A stretch of DNA of 6,690 nt from Armatimonadota bacterium (GTDB lineage: Bacteria; Armatimonadota; Zipacnadia; Zipacnadales; UBA11051), in the NCBI GenBank assembly GCA_003542955.1, contig DPJP01000391.1:1-6690 (forward strand), read 5' to 3'. The notes under the pieces are model-generated. The model saw only the letters and a program-made list of their open reading frames with translations. It did not search any database and was not told where the DNA came from. The translations under genes and the position numbers were made by a program. The number at the start of each line of letters is the position of its first letter. Position 1 is the stretch's first letter. This document shows, piece after piece, positions 6,191-6,690 of this stretch.

Positions 6191-6197
6191 GGGAGGG
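6191..6197 (+). promoter_or_regulatory. Ribosome binding site that fixes the GTG start of the YhcH-family gene
   Basis: GGGAGGG ends 6 nt before the GTG at 6204. An ATG at 6211 is out of frame. Starting at 6204 gives MIYDRL, the usual opening of this family. Confidence 0.65.
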
Positions 6198-6203
6198 TCA
6201 CAG

Positions 6204-6659
6204 GTGATATATGACAGGCTCTTGAATGCACAGAGGTACGAGGCGGTCCACCCCGGGCTCGCGGCGGCGTTTGGGTTCCTGCGCGAGGCGGACCTCTCGG
6301 CGCTTGCGACGGGTCCTGCGGAGCTTGACGGCAAGCGGCTGACGATCAACGTCATCGAGGCCGATTGTCGGCCCCCGGAGGAAGCCCAGCTCGAGGTCCA
6401 CCGCAAGTTCATTGATGTGCAGTACATGGTCTCGGGGACCGAGATGTTCAGCTGGAGACCGACGGGCGAATGCAGCGACCCCGCGGGCGCATTTGACGCG
6501 GAGAAGGACTTCGGGCTGTTTGCGGATGAGCCGACGGGGTGGTTTCCGCTCATGGAGGGCTGCTTTGCGGTGTTCTTCCCCGAGGATGCGCATGGGCCGA
6601 TGTGTGGGACCGGCCGCGTGCGCAAGGTTGTGGTCAAAGTGGCCGTGGACTGGGAGTAG
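6204..6659 (+). CDS. yhcH: YhcH/YjgK/YiaL family cupin-like sugar anomerase
   Basis: The 151-residue product is full length for this family (about 150 residues). It opens with MIYDRLLNAQRYEAVHPG and carries the family's metal-site motifs: LEVHRKFIDVQY with Glu64, His66, Asp71 and Gln73, and FFPEDAHGP with His130. It ends in KVVVKVAVDWE. E. coli YhcH (NanQ) is a metalloprotein anomerase that supplies the open-chain form of N-acetylneuraminate to the aldolase; related members act near other sugar operons. The neighbouring AGE-family epimerase supports a role with an amino or neutral sugar, but no aldolase, kinase or transporter is present, so sialic acid cannot be assumed. Start is GTG. The last 45 bases of the gene lie inside the terminal repeat, so on a circular reading it is followed by the cohesin gene after 96 nt. 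Confidence 0.93.
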   Translation: MIYDRLLNAQRYEAVHPGLAAAFGFLREADLSALATGPAELDGKRLTINVIEADCRPPEEAQLEVHRKFIDVQYMVSGTEMFSWRPTGECSDPAGAFDAEKDFGLFADEPTGWFPLMEGCFAVFFPEDAHGPMCGTGRVRKVVVKVAVDWE

Positions 6660-6690
6660 CGCGGCCGGCTCAGGCACGAGATGCGTCGGC
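6615..6690. repeat. Terminal direct repeat, right copy (identical to 1-76)
   Basis: This 76-base segment is an exact copy of the window start. It covers the 3' end of the YhcH-family gene and 31 bp beyond its stop. A fixed-length exact overlap at both ends is what de Bruijn assemblers produce when a contig closes on itself. The same pattern would come from a tandem duplication with a 6,614-bp unit. Confidence 0.97.

Noticed and set aside
1..6690. A conventional plasmid or phage genome
   Set aside because: The circular-looking ends suggest it, but no replication, mobilisation, partition, capsid, terminase or recombinase gene is visible in any frame.

Overview
This is a GC-rich (roughly 60-65% by eye) bacterial window with six genes, all on the + strand and separated by short gaps. 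The products suggest a diderm environmental bacterium with many surface lipoproteins. The combination of dockerin lipoproteins, NHL propellers, a cohesin, an AGE-type epimerase and a YhcH protein fits lineages such as Armatimonadota or Planctomycetota and relatives, but this placement is an inference and no marker gene is present to settle it.

Layout: (1) 1-45 is the last 14 codons and stop of a YhcH-family gene. (2) 142-834 is a predicted lipoprotein with a C-terminal cohesin-like domain. (3) 860-2065 is a predicted lipoprotein with an N-terminal dockerin followed by a six-bladed NHL propeller. (4) 2066-2284 is a 219-bp gap with a G-rich heptanucleotide repeat that forms a quadruplex motif, and a TTGACA element. 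(5) 2285-3256 is a dockerin lipoprotein with an SGNH/GDSL hydrolase domain. (6) 3287-4846 is a dockerin lipoprotein with a ZU5-like domain and a second NHL propeller. (7) 4847-4972 is a gap with an imperfect hairpin. (8) 4973-6163 is a cytoplasmic N-acylglucosamine 2-epimerase (AGE) family protein. (9) 6204-6659 is a complete YhcH/YjgK/YiaL family sugar anomerase-like protein.

Two things stand out. First, the first 76 bases are identical to the last 76 (1-76 = 6615-6690). The match runs right to both window edges, so the sequence reads as a closed loop of 6,614 bp, or as one unit of a tandem repeat. The fragment at 1-45 is then the end of the same yhcH gene. On the circle all six genes point one way and about 92% of the sequence is coding, but there is no replication, partition, recombination or mobilisation gene. 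Second, one lipid-anchored cohesin is followed directly by three lipid-anchored dockerin proteins. This looks like a compact cohesin-dockerin assembly set in which both partners are membrane-tethered and the cargo is NHL propellers and an SGNH esterase, not classical cellulases.

The four lipoproteins would act at the envelope and the epimerase and YhcH protein in the cytoplasm. A plausible but unproven reading is surface capture or deacylation of a glycan coupled to cytoplasmic interconversion of the released sugar.
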